From assembly GCF_009817885.1 (NCBI RefSeq), contig NZ_CP041764.1:1426001-1490000 (forward strand): 64,000 nt of DNA, in the 5' to 3' direction. This DNA comes from Serratia rhizosphaerae (GTDB lineage Bacteria; Pseudomonadota; Gammaproteobacteria; Enterobacterales; Enterobacteriaceae). Under the pieces are notes generated by a model, which ran no database searches, was not told where the DNA came from, and saw only the letters and a program-made list of their open reading frames with translations. This document shows, piece after piece, positions 8,830-17,324 of the stretch (the first letter of the stretch is position 1; each line of letters opens with the position of its first letter). The translations under genes and the position numbers were made by a program.

Positions 8830-9473
8830 CGCTGCAATTCGTCCAACGCGGGCATGTCGAGGTGCGATACATCGCCCGCCGTTTCGACGATCCAGCCGGA
8901 GGCCAGCCACGGGCTCTGCTGATGGTCAACGCGTGACAGTGAGCAGTTACGCAGGCGCAGACGACGCTCGGCATGCGCCGGCAGCCCGAGAATGGTGCCA
9001 ATCAGGCAGCCAAGCGCGATACCGTGGCTGACGATCAGCGGCTTGCTGCCTTCCGGCAACATCAGGCAACTCTCCAGCGCCGCGCGCATCCGCTCCGCCA
9101 GCTCGCTCATTGATTCCCCCTGAGGGATACGGGCGTCAGGCGTACCATCAACCATCTGTTTACGCCACTGCTCTTCCTGCGGCGTCAGACCGTCGATAAG
9201 ACGCTCTTCCAACACGCCCATGTGCAGCTCGCGCAGGCGCGGCTCAGCAATCACTTCGCAACCGCAGGCGTCAGCGATAATCTGCGCGGTGCGGCGGGTT
9301 CGGCCCAAATCACTGGTAATCACATGCGTGATGCCTTCGCGGCTGACGCGCCTGGCGACCAGCTGCGCCTGATGTTCGCCCATCGCGGTTAACGGGCTGT
9401 CGGACTGACCCTGAATGCGGCGTTCCGCATTCCATTCCGTTTCGCCGTGGCGAACAAGGTATACCTGTAACAT
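8826..9473 (-). CDS. gpmB: histidine phosphatase family protein GpmB
   Basis: Member of the phosphoglycerate mutase-like histidine phosphatase superfamily. The phospho-histidine motif LVRHGETEWN sits at residues 6-15 (His9) and the second catalytic His in LIVSHGIALGCL near 150. 215 residues, as in E. coli GpmB/YtjC. Although named a mutase, the E. coli protein is probably a phosphatase, and its substrate is not certain. Divergent from yjjX with a 109-bp gap. Confidence 0.9.
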   Translation of the reverse strand: MLQVYLVRHGETEWNAERRIQGQSDSPLTAMGEHQAQLVARRVSREGITHVITSDLGRTRRTAQIIADACGCEVIAEPRLRELHMGVLEERLIDGLTPQEEQWRKQMVDGTPDARIPQGESMSELAERMRAALESCLMLPEGSKPLIVSHGIALGCLIGTILGLPAHAERRLRLRNCSLSRVDHQQSPWLASGWIVETAGDVSHLDMPALDELQR

Positions 9474-9582
9474 TTTTCTTTTCCGTTATACTGCGTGAAA
9501 CTTGCGTTTATCTTTCAGGGCCTGCGCCTGCGCGCGCCCATGCGTAGGATAAGCTCTTAGCATAAGGATGCCAGACCCGTTT

Positions 9583-10113
9583 ATGTACCATGTTGTTGCT
9601 GCAACTACCAACCCGGCAAAGATCAAGGCTATTCAGTTGGCCTTTGACGACACCTACGGCGCCGGTCAGTGCCATATCGAACCCGTTGACGTCGCCAGCG
9701 GCGTGTCTCTGCAGCCTATCGGCAATGCTGAAACCCGCACCGGCGCGCGCCAACGCGTGACGCAAGCGCGTCAGACGCGCCCGGACGCCGACTTCTGGGT
9801 CGGTGTGGAAGCGGGAATTGAAGACAATATGACCTTCGCCTGGATAACCGTCGAAAATCCGCATATCCGCGGCGAATCGCGTTCCGCCAGCCTGATGCTG
9901 CCGGAAGCCGTGCTGCAGGGGATCCACGCCGGACGTGAACTGGGCAGCGAAATGGCGACCATTACCGGCAATGCCGATATCAAGCGCCAGGGCGGCGCCA
10001 TCGCCATCTTCACCAACGGACGACTGAGCCGCACCAGCGTTTACCATCAGGCGCTGATGCTGGCGCTGGCGCCGTTCCTCAACCCGATTTATCAGCATCC
10101 TCAGCCACGCTAA
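9583..10113 (+). CDS. yjjX: inosine/xanthosine triphosphatase (non-canonical NTPase)
   Basis: Hydrolyses ITP, XTP and related damaged nucleotides to the diphosphate and so protects nucleic acids. The N-terminal AATTNPAKIKAIQLAFDD matches the family. The catalytic region DFWVGVEAGIEDN lies near residue 70 and the C-terminal SVYHQALMLALAPF near 160. I chose the ATG at 9583 (MYHVVAATTNPAK, 176 aa) because E. coli YjjX starts at the equivalent place. An in-frame ATG at 9568 would add five residues and cannot be ruled out, since neither has a well-spaced ribosome site. Confidence 0.9.
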   Translation: MYHVVAATTNPAKIKAIQLAFDDTYGAGQCHIEPVDVASGVSLQPIGNAETRTGARQRVTQARQTRPDADFWVGVEAGIEDNMTFAWITVENPHIRGESRSASLMLPEAVLQGIHAGRELGSEMATITGNADIKRQGGAIAIFTNGRLSRTSVYHQALMLALAPFLNPIYQHPQPR

Positions 10114-10129
10114 ACCGACGGCGGACGCG

Positions 10130-10459
10130 CTATGGCGCGCCGTTCAGCAGCTGTTGCTCCAGCCACTGCTTCAGCGCCGGCGGCGCCGCCTTCAGGCTGT
10201 TGGAGCCGCGGGTAATGGTCGCAATCCCGGCGCCCAACTCATTCTTCAGCTCGCGCTGACTCATCTCGCCGCGCATCAGCTCCTGAATAATCCGTACGCG
10301 CGTGCCGAGGGCGGTGCGCTCGTCCGGCGTCAACAGCAGCTGCATCAGCGGCTGATGCAGATCCCGATCAAAGGAACCCTGCAACAGCGCGACAAAACGC
10401 TGCCAGTCTTCATTGCCTTGTTCTGAAAGAGCAGGATCGTTCAGTGATAATTGCGTCAT
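10130..10459 (-). CDS. trpR: Trp operon repressor
   Basis: Tryptophan-activated dimeric repressor of trp, aroH, mtr and its own gene. The helix-turn-helix QRELKNELGAGIATITRGSN is the DNA-reading unit, preceded by the LLTPDERTALGTRVRIIQEL helices that bind tryptophan. I start it at ATG 10459 (MTQLSLNDP, 109 aa), because a GGTGG ribosome site lies 8-12 nt upstream. An in-frame ATG at 10471 abuts the operator and has no ribosome site. Divergent from yjjX's end and downstream of slt. Confidence 0.95.
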   Translation of the reverse strand: MTQLSLNDPALSEQGNEDWQRFVALLQGSFDRDLHQPLMQLLLTPDERTALGTRVRIIQELMRGEMSQRELKNELGAGIATITRGSNSLKAAPPALKQWLEQQLLNGAP

Positions 10460-10469
10460 GGCGGCCACC

Positions 10470-10487
10470 ATACTATTTAACTAGTAC
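10470..10487 (-). promoter_or_regulatory. TrpR operator (autoregulation)
   Basis: Minus-strand GTACTAGTTAAATAGTAT closely matches the Trp operator palindrome (ACTAGTTAACTAGT core, one mismatch). It lies 11 nt before the trpR start, as expected for autogenous repression. Confidence 0.85.
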
Positions 10488-10513
10488 AGCAGCATACCAT
10501 AACGCTCCACAAA

Positions 10514-12442
10514 TCAATAACGCCGCTGCCACTCCGCATCGGTCAGCACTTTTTCCGGTTGATGCATGAAATGGCGGTAAAACACGTCATAGGCCAGCAC
10601 GTTCTTCACATAACCGCGCGTTTCCGAGAACGGAATGCTCTCGATAAACGCCACCGCATCAATCCGGCCGTCGCTGTTGTTCAGCCAGGTGTTCACCCGC
10701 GACGGGCCGGCGTTATATGCCGCCGACGACAGAATGCGGTTGCGGTCAAACTGCTGGAATACCGACTCCAGATAGCTGGTGCCGATGGTGATATTGGTCT
10801 GCGGATCGAACAGCTGGCTGGCGCTGCTGTAACCCGGAATGCCGAACTTCTGCACCGTGTGCTGCGCGGTGCGGGGCATCACCTGCATCAGCCCCGCCGC
10901 CCCGACCGGCGACTGCGCCTTCGGGTTCCAGGCGCTCTCCTGACGGGAAATCGCCATGGCATAGCTCTGCGTGATGCCTTTCCCCTCGGTAGCACGGCGG
11001 TATTCATCCGGCCAGGCGACGGGGAAACGCTCCTCCAGGTGGTTCCACATTTTACCGACGATAGTCGCCTGCACGCTCAGATCGGCCCACCGCTGCTCGA
11101 ACGCGTAGCGCGCCAGCGCTTCCTGTTCCGGCTGGCTGCGGCTGGCCACATAGGCGTTCCACTCGCCGCGCGCCAGGTTGTCCATATTCCAGTACATCAG
11201 TTCGCGCACCCGTGCGACTTCCGGACCGCTCACCAGCGAGGTACGCGGCTTGGCCGCCACCGCCACCATGATCGGGTAAGTTTCATTCAGCTTCTGCGCG
11301 GCCACCATCGGATAGAAGCCACGTTCATTCATCAGCCGGCGCAGCATCTCCTCGCCTTCCTGACGCTTGCCTTCATCCATCAGCATACTGGCGCGCCAGT
11401 AGCGCCATTCGTCTTTATTGCGCGACTCTTCCGGCAGACGCGCCAGCCAGGTTTTCAGCCCGGCGCGGTCGCCGGTGCCGAGCGCCATGCGCACCCGCCG
11501 CTCCAGCAGCGACGGCGACTGGCTGCGCAGGATCACGCTGTCGCGCCACTGCGCCTGCTCGCTGGTTGCGTCATTGCCCATCAAGCGCCACGCCACCGTT
11601 TCTTCCAGCTCAAGGCGGTCGCTTTCGCTCATTTTTTGCAGACGCGCCAGCGTCGGGATCATCGCGCGTGCGTTCTCCGCGTCCTGACGCGCCAGGCGGG
11701 TGAAGGCAATCTGGGTGACCGAACGGGTAAAATCGGTCGGCCCGACGCTGCGCGCAAACCCTTCCACGCTGGCCGGATCGTTTTGCAGACTCACCAGCGC
11801 ATCGCCCATGGTCTGATAGTCCGACGGCAGCTGCCGCGACAGGTGCGTCACCAGCCCGCCGTTGCCCTCTTTCAGCGCCAGCTTCATGCGTTCCAGCGTC
11901 GCCAGCGGCGTTTGCTCGCCGGACGATTGCCAGACGCTGAACAGTTTATCGCAGGCGTTCGGCAGCGATTTCCCCGACCGCCAAATCTCCTTCACCCCGC
12001 GCCAGGCGGCCTGTCGCTCGCCGGTCGCCCACTCGGCGTAATAGTAGTTGCAACGCGCGGCGACAGGCTTCGGCGGCTGCGGACTGAAGGCCAGCAGGCC
12101 GCGCCAGTCTTCGCGACGCGCCAGTTCATTGACAAAGCGCGACGACAGCGACTTCGCCGGCGGCAGCGTCGGATGCTGGCGAATAAATTCGCCGACCTGT
12201 TGATAGCTGACGCTGCCGAGATCCTGCGTCAGCTGGCGATATTCCAGATAAGGGTAAAGCGGGTAGTCGCGCAGCGTCGGCATCAGCTGAGCCACCACAT
12301 CCATTTGCTTATTGTCCCATGCCTGCTTGATCTGCTGATAACGCTCGCGCTGGGCATCCAGCGAATCAGCCAACGCCGCGCCCGAGAAAGCCGTCAGACA
12401 CACGCCAATTGCCAGAAACCGCCACTTGTCCACCTTGACCAT
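10514..12442 (-). CDS. slt: soluble lytic murein transglycosylase Slt70
   Basis: Periplasmic exo-lytic transglycosylase that cleaves the MurNAc-GlcNAc bond with formation of a 1,6-anhydro ring. 642 residues. Signal peptide at 1-25 with cleavage after ALA. Long alpha-superhelical U and L domains cover about 26-455. The C-terminal lysozyme-like domain (about 480-620) has the catalytic Glu in SRQESAWNPKAQSP, followed by GAAGLMQVMPRTA and SAAYNAGPSRV. The trpR gene follows after a short gap on the same strand, as in E. coli. Confidence 0.97.
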   Translation of the reverse strand: MVKVDKWRFLAIGVCLTAFSGAALADSLDAQRERYQQIKQAWDNKQMDVVAQLMPTLRDYPLYPYLEYRQLTQDLGSVSYQQVGEFIRQHPTLPPAKSLSSRFVNELARREDWRGLLAFSPQPPKPVAARCNYYYAEWATGERQAAWRGVKEIWRSGKSLPNACDKLFSVWQSSGEQTPLATLERMKLALKEGNGGLVTHLSRQLPSDYQTMGDALVSLQNDPASVEGFARSVGPTDFTRSVTQIAFTRLARQDAENARAMIPTLARLQKMSESDRLELEETVAWRLMGNDATSEQAQWRDSVILRSQSPSLLERRVRMALGTGDRAGLKTWLARLPEESRNKDEWRYWRASMLMDEGKRQEGEEMLRRLMNERGFYPMVAAQKLNETYPIMVAVAAKPRTSLVSGPEVARVRELMYWNMDNLARGEWNAYVASRSQPEQEALARYAFEQRWADLSVQATIVGKMWNHLEERFPVAWPDEYRRATEGKGITQSYAMAISRQESAWNPKAQSPVGAAGLMQVMPRTAQHTVQKFGIPGYSSASQLFDPQTNITIGTSYLESVFQQFDRNRILSSAAYNAGPSRVNTWLNNSDGRIDAVAFIESIPFSETRGYVKNVLAYDVFYRHFMHQPEKVLTDAEWQRRY

Positions 12443-12910
12443 ACTGATTCTTTCCTCGCTGGTTGTCTTGTCTTAAGCCGCTTACCGCGGGCGAATGGCG
12501 CTGCGCCGAGCGCTGTTGTCTCATCATAGACAGCATAAAACGCTATCCATTCACCAAAAATTGCCGATGCGCCGCAACCAAAACATTCTTCTACCCTGTC
12601 CGTTCACGGCACCGGAAACCACCTGATTATTCTGAATCTCCCCGCTTCCTGCCCGCCGTCACGCCCGGCGTACAGCTTTCACATCGGGAAAAAGCGCCTG
12701 CGCGGCAGGCTGCGTTTTTTCTTCTTGCAAAAACAAGTAAGATAATTCTTATAAAACGTCATATAAACCGCACAACGGCGGCTGATTATAATACAATCCG
12801 CGCAAATTATAGGTTATATAATGTCCGTCACGCTGGGCGATAATTCGCTTTTCATAATGATTTTTCTTTATTTTTTTAGGTAACGCTGCAGAAACAGGCG
12901 AAATTGGCCC
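12443..12910. other. slt-yfiR intergenic region
   Basis: 468 bases between divergent slt and yfiR, AT-rich in 12720-12890. It must hold the slt promoter (near 12450-12530) and the yfiR promoter (near 12750-12880). The only structured element I see is the two-sided hairpin at 12686-12720. ORFs here (for example 12463-12843) lack ribosome sites and family resemblance. Confidence 0.5.
12686..12720. terminator. orphan bidirectional terminator-like hairpin
   Basis: GCCTGC (12696-12701) / GCAGGC (12705-12710) with GCG loop, flanked on the left by an A-run and on the right by GCG plus six T, so it could stop transcription on either strand. No gene ends nearby: slt runs away to the left and yfiR starts 190 nt to the right. 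It might end a small RNA or protect the two divergent promoters from each other. Confidence 0.5.
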
Positions 12911-13507
12911 ATGAAGAGATCGAAGCACGCCGGCAGCTTAACCCACATCGCCAGGGGCTCCTTTCGGAGCTTATTTTTCTCTCGTCCCTATCTTCTCGGG
13001 TTACTTCTGCTGTTGTCGTTTGGCGGCCGGACCGCCACAGAAAATGCAGAACAGGTGCAGTCGCGTACTCAGGCCGTCACCACCGTGGTGCTGGGTATTA
13101 TCAGCTATACCCGCTGGTCTACGCCGCCTAATCCTGTTCGCCTGTGCGTTACCGCACAAACGCGTTACGCTGACGGCCTGTTCAGCCCGCTGCTGCTGGA
13201 AGCCCCGCATCCGATTAAAACACAGCGGCTGCCGCTTGATAGCAACATACTGTCGCAGCAGTGCGACGTGATCTATCTCGGAGACGTCAGCAATGCACAG
13301 CGCCGGGCGCTGATCCCACGCATCGCCGGCCATTCGATCCTCGTCATCAGCGAAAATGATACGGAATGCAGTGCGGGTAGCGCCTTCTGCCTGCAGCCCC
13401 GGGGCAAACAGATCGGCTTTAAAGTCAACCTGGATGCGCTGGCGCGCAGCGGCGTGCGCGTACACCCCAACGTACTGCAACTGGCGCGTAAGCTGGAGTC
13501 GTCATGA
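12911..13507 (+). CDS. yfiR: YfiR family periplasmic repressor of diguanylate cyclase YfiN
   Basis: Periplasmic protein that in Pseudomonas and E. coli binds the periplasmic domain of the YfiN (DgcN/TpbB) cyclase and holds it inactive, with release on redox stress. 198 residues. A hydrophobic segment at 27-37 acts as signal sequence, and the N-terminus is long and basic. The family core GIISYTRW (62-69) and FKVNLDALARSGVRVHPNVL (170-189) is intact. Cysteines at 79, 118, 153 and 160 fit the disulfides that make the family redox sensitive (C153-C160 in ECSAGSAFC). An AGGCG ribosome site lies 10 nt before ATG 12911. Overlaps yfiN by 4 nt. Confidence 0.88.
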   Translation: MKRSKHAGSLTHIARGSFRSLFFSRPYLLGLLLLLSFGGRTATENAEQVQSRTQAVTTVVLGIISYTRWSTPPNPVRLCVTAQTRYADGLFSPLLLEAPHPIKTQRLPLDSNILSQQCDVIYLGDVSNAQRRALIPRIAGHSILVISENDTECSAGSAFCLQPRGKQIGFKVNLDALARSGVRVHPNVLQLARKLESS

Positions 13508-14754
13508 TCGGGCTGTTCCGCAGAAAACGCGTCGCCCATTCGCGGCCGACGCTGGGCAAGGTGCTGCAGCGCATGAACCTGAGCCTGGCGCTGATCGCCG
13601 TCGGCACCGCCGGCATCTTCCTGACGCTGGTCGCCTTGCTTGCGCTGCGCGCCTACGCCAACCACAACCTGCATCTGATCGCCCGCTCCATCAGCTATAC
13701 GGTGGAGGCAGCGGTGGTCTTTGACGATCGCAGCGCCGCACGCGAGGCGCTGATGCTGATCGCCTCCAATGAAGAGGTGTCGGAGGCCAAAATACTGAAC
13801 AAGGACGGCAGGCTGCTGGCCTACTGGCATCACCCCAAAGACGGCCCGCTGCACGGCCTGGAGCAGTTGGTCGCGCGCTGGGCAATGCCGGAGGCCATCG
13901 AACTGCCGATCAATCACGAAGGAAAACTGGTCGGTAAAGTCTGGCTGAGCAGCCACGGCGGTAGTCTGCTGCGCTTCTTACTGCGCGGGCTGGCCGGCAT
14001 TATCGCCTGCCTGGCGCTCAGCACCCTGTGCGCCCTGATTCTGTCGCGGCGCATGCTGCACGGCATCGTGCGTTCACTGAATGATATCGCCAACGTTGCC
14101 CACGTAGTGCGCAGCGATCGCAGCTTCGGACAGCGGGTGCCGTCGGCGCCGATTGCCGAACTGCACGAGCTGAGCAACGACTTCAATGGTCTGCTGGAGG
14201 AGCTTGAAACCTGGCAGGCGCATCTCAAACAGGAAAATGATTCGCTGACCCATCGCGCCACGCATGACAGCCTGACCGGTCTGCCAAACCGCGCCTTTTT
14301 TGAAGGCCAGCTCAGCCATGCCCTGAGCCATATCACCCCGGAAGAAAAACTGGCGGTGTTGTTTATCGACGGCGACCGTTTCAAGGAAGTCAACGACAGC
14401 CACGGCCACGCCGCGGGCGATGCGGTGCTGACCACCATCGCCGGCCGCATCCGCTCGCAGCTGCGCGACGGCGACGTGGTGGCGCGTATGGGCGGCGATG
14501 AGTTCGCCGTGCTGCTGTCGCCGGTGCGTCGGCAGGCGGACGTCACGCGCATCGCCGACAAGATTATCGACAGTATGACGCAGCCGGTGGCGCTGCCGAA
14601 TCAGCAACAGGTGATCGCCTCACTCAGTATTGGCATTGCCTTCTACCCCGATCATGCGGCAACGTCTCAGGGGTTGCTGCACGAAGCCGATGACGCCATG
14701 TATCAGGCGAAGCATCGTTATCACGGAGGTTGGCGGTTGGCGATCCAGAAATAG
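13504..14754 (+). CDS. yfiN: membrane diguanylate cyclase YfiN/DgcN
   Basis: Makes cyclic-di-GMP from two GTP. 416 residues. TM helix at about 28-50, a periplasmic CHASE8-like sensor domain at about 55-152, second TM at 157-180, a HAMP linker at about 182-240, and a GGDEF domain at 250-416. Active-site GGDEF at 330-334, with an intact inhibitory RxxD (RDGD, 321-324) exactly five residues before it, so product inhibition is likely. Start ATG overlaps the yfiR stop (ATGA). In the known system, YfiR represses and YfiB relieves repression. Result is expected to be control of biofilm and motility. Confidence 0.9.
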   Translation: MIGLFRRKRVAHSRPTLGKVLQRMNLSLALIAVGTAGIFLTLVALLALRAYANHNLHLIARSISYTVEAAVVFDDRSAAREALMLIASNEEVSEAKILNKDGRLLAYWHHPKDGPLHGLEQLVARWAMPEAIELPINHEGKLVGKVWLSSHGGSLLRFLLRGLAGIIACLALSTLCALILSRRMLHGIVRSLNDIANVAHVVRSDRSFGQRVPSAPIAELHELSNDFNGLLEELETWQAHLKQENDSLTHRATHDSLTGLPNRAFFEGQLSHALSHITPEEKLAVLFIDGDRFKEVNDSHGHAAGDAVLTTIAGRIRSQLRDGDVVARMGGDEFAVLLSPVRRQADVTRIADKIIDSMTQPVALPNQQQVIASLSIGIAFYPDHAATSQGLLHEADDAMYQAKHRYHGGWRLAIQK

Positions 14755-14790
14755 CCCCCCAACCGATCAGGAGGAAAACAGGGAATCATT

Positions 14791-15285
14791 ATGATCAAGC
14801 AACGCTTCACACAACCTTTTTCACTGCTGGCGATGATGTTTATCGCCGTGCTGGCGCTGGCCGGTTGCCAGAGCAAGCAAGGGCTCACGGCAGAACAGAT
14901 TGCGCTGCTGCAGGCGCAAGGGTTCAAGCTGACGGATAAGGGATGGGAGTTCGGCATGTCCGATAAGGTGCTGTTCGGCAATAACGTCGGCAAACTCAGT
15001 CCGGAAAGCGCAGAGACGGTCAAAAAAATGGGGCGGGCGCTGCTGAGCGTCAACATCGTTAAATTCCGCCTGGACGGTCATACCGACAACTATGGCGAAG
15101 ACAGCTACAACGATCGGCTATCGCTGCGCCGCGCCAACACCGTCGCCGATCAGTTGGCCAGCGTCGGTATTCCGCGCGCCGCTATCGAGACCCGCGGCAT
15201 GGGAAAACGCGATCCGGTCGCCGATAACAGTACGTCCAAAGGTCGCGCCGAAAACCGCCGCGTGTCGATCATCGTCACGCCATAA
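14791..15285 (+). CDS. yfiB: YfiB outer-membrane lipoprotein, OmpA-like
   Basis: Outer-membrane lipoprotein that sequesters YfiR and so frees YfiN in the known YfiBNR pathway. 164 residues. Lipobox LAGC at 23-26 with Cys26 as the lipidated residue. OmpA-type peptidoglycan-binding domain at about 50-164, including FRLDGHTDNYGEDSYNDRLS and RGMGKRDPVADN. Ribosome site AGGAGG lies 12-20 nt before ATG 14791. It follows yfiN by 36 nt, completing a three-gene operon. The E. coli yfiR-dgcN-yfiB operon is elsewhere on its chromosome. Confidence 0.88.
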   Translation: MIKQRFTQPFSLLAMMFIAVLALAGCQSKQGLTAEQIALLQAQGFKLTDKGWEFGMSDKVLFGNNVGKLSPESAETVKKMGRALLSVNIVKFRLDGHTDNYGEDSYNDRLSLRRANTVADQLASVGIPRAAIETRGMGKRDPVADNSTSKGRAENRRVSIIVTP

Positions 15286-15323
15286 CCGCCGTAAAATGCG
15301 CCTTTCCAGGCGCATTTCCATGA

Positions 15324-15450
15324 TATACCTTAAATAATTCGAGTTGCAGGCAGGCGGCAAGGGAGAGAATCCCAATGAGCTTACTCAAGTAAGTGGTTCG
15401 GGTAACTAAGCGCCGCCAACGCACCCGCAGCTTGAAGTATGACGGGTATA
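15324..15450 (+). repeat. ERIC-like intergenic palindromic repeat, copy 1
   Basis: About 127 bp, reading TATACCTTAAATAATTCGAG ... CTTGAAGTATGACGGGTATA. The central block GAGCTTACTCAAGTAAGTG corresponds to the well-known ERIC core (AAGTAAGTGACTGGGGTGAG in E. coli). Ends are mutually complementary, so it can fold into one long hairpin. Confidence 0.85.
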
Positions 15451-15532
15451 CTTAGCGATCGTCATACGATAGCTGGGATCGAACGCAAAAACGGGCTACA
15501 CTCCCGCCCCAGACATCCTGATTAATTCCCGC

Positions 15533-15572
15533 GGCTTTCAAACGGCGCCCATCGGCGCGCACATTGAAAGCC
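15533..15572 (+). promoter_or_regulatory. stem-loop in the ettA leader
   Basis: Perfect 9-bp arms GGCTTTCAA (15533-15541) and TTGAAAGCC (15564-15572), with a 22-nt GC-rich loop, end 36 nt before the ettA GTG start. No U-tract follows, so it is not a simple terminator. It may modulate ettA translation or RNA stability; this is inference. Confidence 0.5.
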
Positions 15573-15608
15573 CTCAACGGTAAACCGATATAGCGAGGCT
15601 CGAGCAAC

Positions 15609-17276
15609 GTGGCTCAATACGTCTATACCATGCACCGCGTCGGCAAAGTGGTACCGCCGAAGCGTCATATACTGAAAAATATCTCCCTCAGCTTCTTCCC
15701 TGGGGCCAAAATCGGCGTACTGGGCCTGAACGGCGCCGGTAAGTCTACCCTGCTGCGCATTATGGCCGGCATCGATAAAGACATCGAAGGCGAAGCGCGC
15801 CCGCAGCCGGGCATCAAAATCGGCTACCTGCCGCAGGAGCCGCAGCTTAATCTGCAGCACACCGTGCGCGAGTCGGTGGAAGAGGCGCTGGCGGAAGTGG
15901 TCGGCGCGCTGAAGCGCCTGGACGAAGTGTACGCGCTGTACGCGGAAGAAGACGCCGACTTCGACAAACTGGCCGCCGAACAGGGCCGCCTGGAAGAGAT
16001 TATCCAGGCGCATGACGGTCACAACCTCAACGCTCAGCTGGAACGCGCCGCCGATGCGCTGCGCCTGCCGGAGTGGGACGCCAAGATTGAGCACCTGTCC
16101 GGTGGTGAACGCCGCCGCGTGGCGCTGTGCCGTCTGCTGCTGGAAAAGCCGGACATGCTGCTGCTGGACGAACCGACCAACCACCTGGACGCCGAATCCG
16201 TCGCCTGGCTGGAGCGCTTCCTGCACGACTTCGAAGGCACCGTAGTGGCGATTACCCACGACCGTTACTTCCTCGACAACGTCGCCGGCTGGATCCTCGA
16301 ACTGGACCGTGGCGAAGGCATCCCGTGGGAAGGCAACTACTCTTCCTGGCTGGAGCAGAAAGACGCGCGTCTGGCGCAGGAAGCCTCTGCCGAAGCCGCA
16401 CGCCGCAAATCGATCGAGAAAGAGCTGGAGTGGGTGCGTCAGGGCGCCAAAGGCCGTCAGTCAAAAGGCAAGGCCCGTCTGGCCCGCTTTGAAGAGCTGA
16501 ACAGCACCGAATACCAGAAACGCAACGAGACCAACGAACTGTTCATTCCGCCTGGCGCGCGACTGGGCGACAAAGTGGTCGAAGTCAGCAATCTGCATAA
16601 ATCCTACGGCGACCGCGTGCTGATCGACGATCTGTCGTTCTCACTGCCGAAGGGCGCCATCGTCGGCATTATCGGCCCGAACGGCGCCGGTAAATCCACC
16701 CTGTTCCGCATGCTTTCCGGCGCGGAACAACCGGACGGCGGCAGCATCACGCTGGGCGACACCGTCAAACTGGCCTCGGTCGATCAGTTCCGCGACAGCA
16801 TGGACGACAAGAAAACCGTGTGGGAAGAAGTCTCCGGCGGTCAGGACATCATGCGCATCGGCAACACCGAAATGCCAAGCCGCGCCTACGTCGGCCGCTT
16901 TAACTTCAAAGGCGTCGATCAGGGCAAGCGCGTCGGCGAACTGTCCGGCGGCGAGCGCGGCCGTCTGCACCTGGCCAAGCTGCTGCAGGTTGGCGGCAAC
17001 GTGCTGCTGCTCGATGAACCGACCAACGACCTGGATATCGAAACCCTGCGCGCGCTGGAAAACGCCCTGCTGGAGTTCCCGGGCTGTGCGCTGGTTATCT
17101 CGCACGACCGTTGGTTCCTCGACCGCATCGCCACCCACATCATCGACTATCAGGATGAGGGTAAGGTGGAGTTCTTCGAAGGCAACTTTACCGAATACGA
17201 AGAGTACAAGAAGCGTACGCTGGGCGCCGACGCGCTGGAGCCGCACCGCATCAAGTACAAGAAGATCGCCAAATAA
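15609..17276 (+). CDS. ettA: energy-dependent translational throttle protein EttA (ABC-F)
   Basis: ABC-F ATPase that binds the ribosomal E site and gates entry into elongation according to ADP/ATP ratio. 555 residues with two nucleotide-binding domains: Walker A GLNGAGKST near 39-47 and GPNGAGKST near 355, signatures LSGGERRR near 160 and LSGGERGR near 440, Walker B LLLDEPTN in each. The linker between them (about 240-320) carries the arm and P-site tether motif. No membrane segments. The start is GTG at 15609 (MAQYVYTMHRVGKV), which matches E. coli EttA. Confidence 0.97.
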   Translation: MAQYVYTMHRVGKVVPPKRHILKNISLSFFPGAKIGVLGLNGAGKSTLLRIMAGIDKDIEGEARPQPGIKIGYLPQEPQLNLQHTVRESVEEALAEVVGALKRLDEVYALYAEEDADFDKLAAEQGRLEEIIQAHDGHNLNAQLERAADALRLPEWDAKIEHLSGGERRRVALCRLLLEKPDMLLLDEPTNHLDAESVAWLERFLHDFEGTVVAITHDRYFLDNVAGWILELDRGEGIPWEGNYSSWLEQKDARLAQEASAEAARRKSIEKELEWVRQGAKGRQSKGKARLARFEELNSTEYQKRNETNELFIPPGARLGDKVVEVSNLHKSYGDRVLIDDLSFSLPKGAIVGIIGPNGAGKSTLFRMLSGAEQPDGGSITLGDTVKLASVDQFRDSMDDKKTVWEEVSGGQDIMRIGNTEMPSRAYVGRFNFKGVDQGKRVGELSGGERGRLHLAKLLQVGGNVLLLDEPTNDLDIETLRALENALLEFPGCALVISHDRWFLDRIATHIIDYQDEGKVEFFEGNFTEYEEYKKRTLGADALEPHRIKYKKIAK

Positions 17277-17300
17277 GCGCGGCGCGCTTCTCTTTGCCAA

Positions 17301-17324
17301 GGCCCGCGATCGCGGGCCTTTTTA
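17301..17324 (+). terminator. ettA intrinsic terminator
   Basis: GGCCCGCG/CGCGGGCC (17301-17318) perfect palindrome followed by TTTTTATT, 24 nt after the ettA stop. It overlaps the last codons of the convergent glycosyltransferase gene. Confidence 0.9.

Larger units (their letters stand above)
15286..15608. other. yfiB-ettA intergenic region
   Basis: 323 bases. It holds a full ERIC-like repeat (15324-15450), then a short stretch likely to contain the ettA promoter (about 15455-15520), then a large leader hairpin (15533-15572). A small hairpin of GGCGCATTTT type just after yfiB may be its terminator. Confidence 0.5.

Noticed and set aside
12463..12843. 126-codon ORF between slt and yfiR
   Set aside because: No ribosome site, crosses the terminator-like hairpin, and the product resembles no family.
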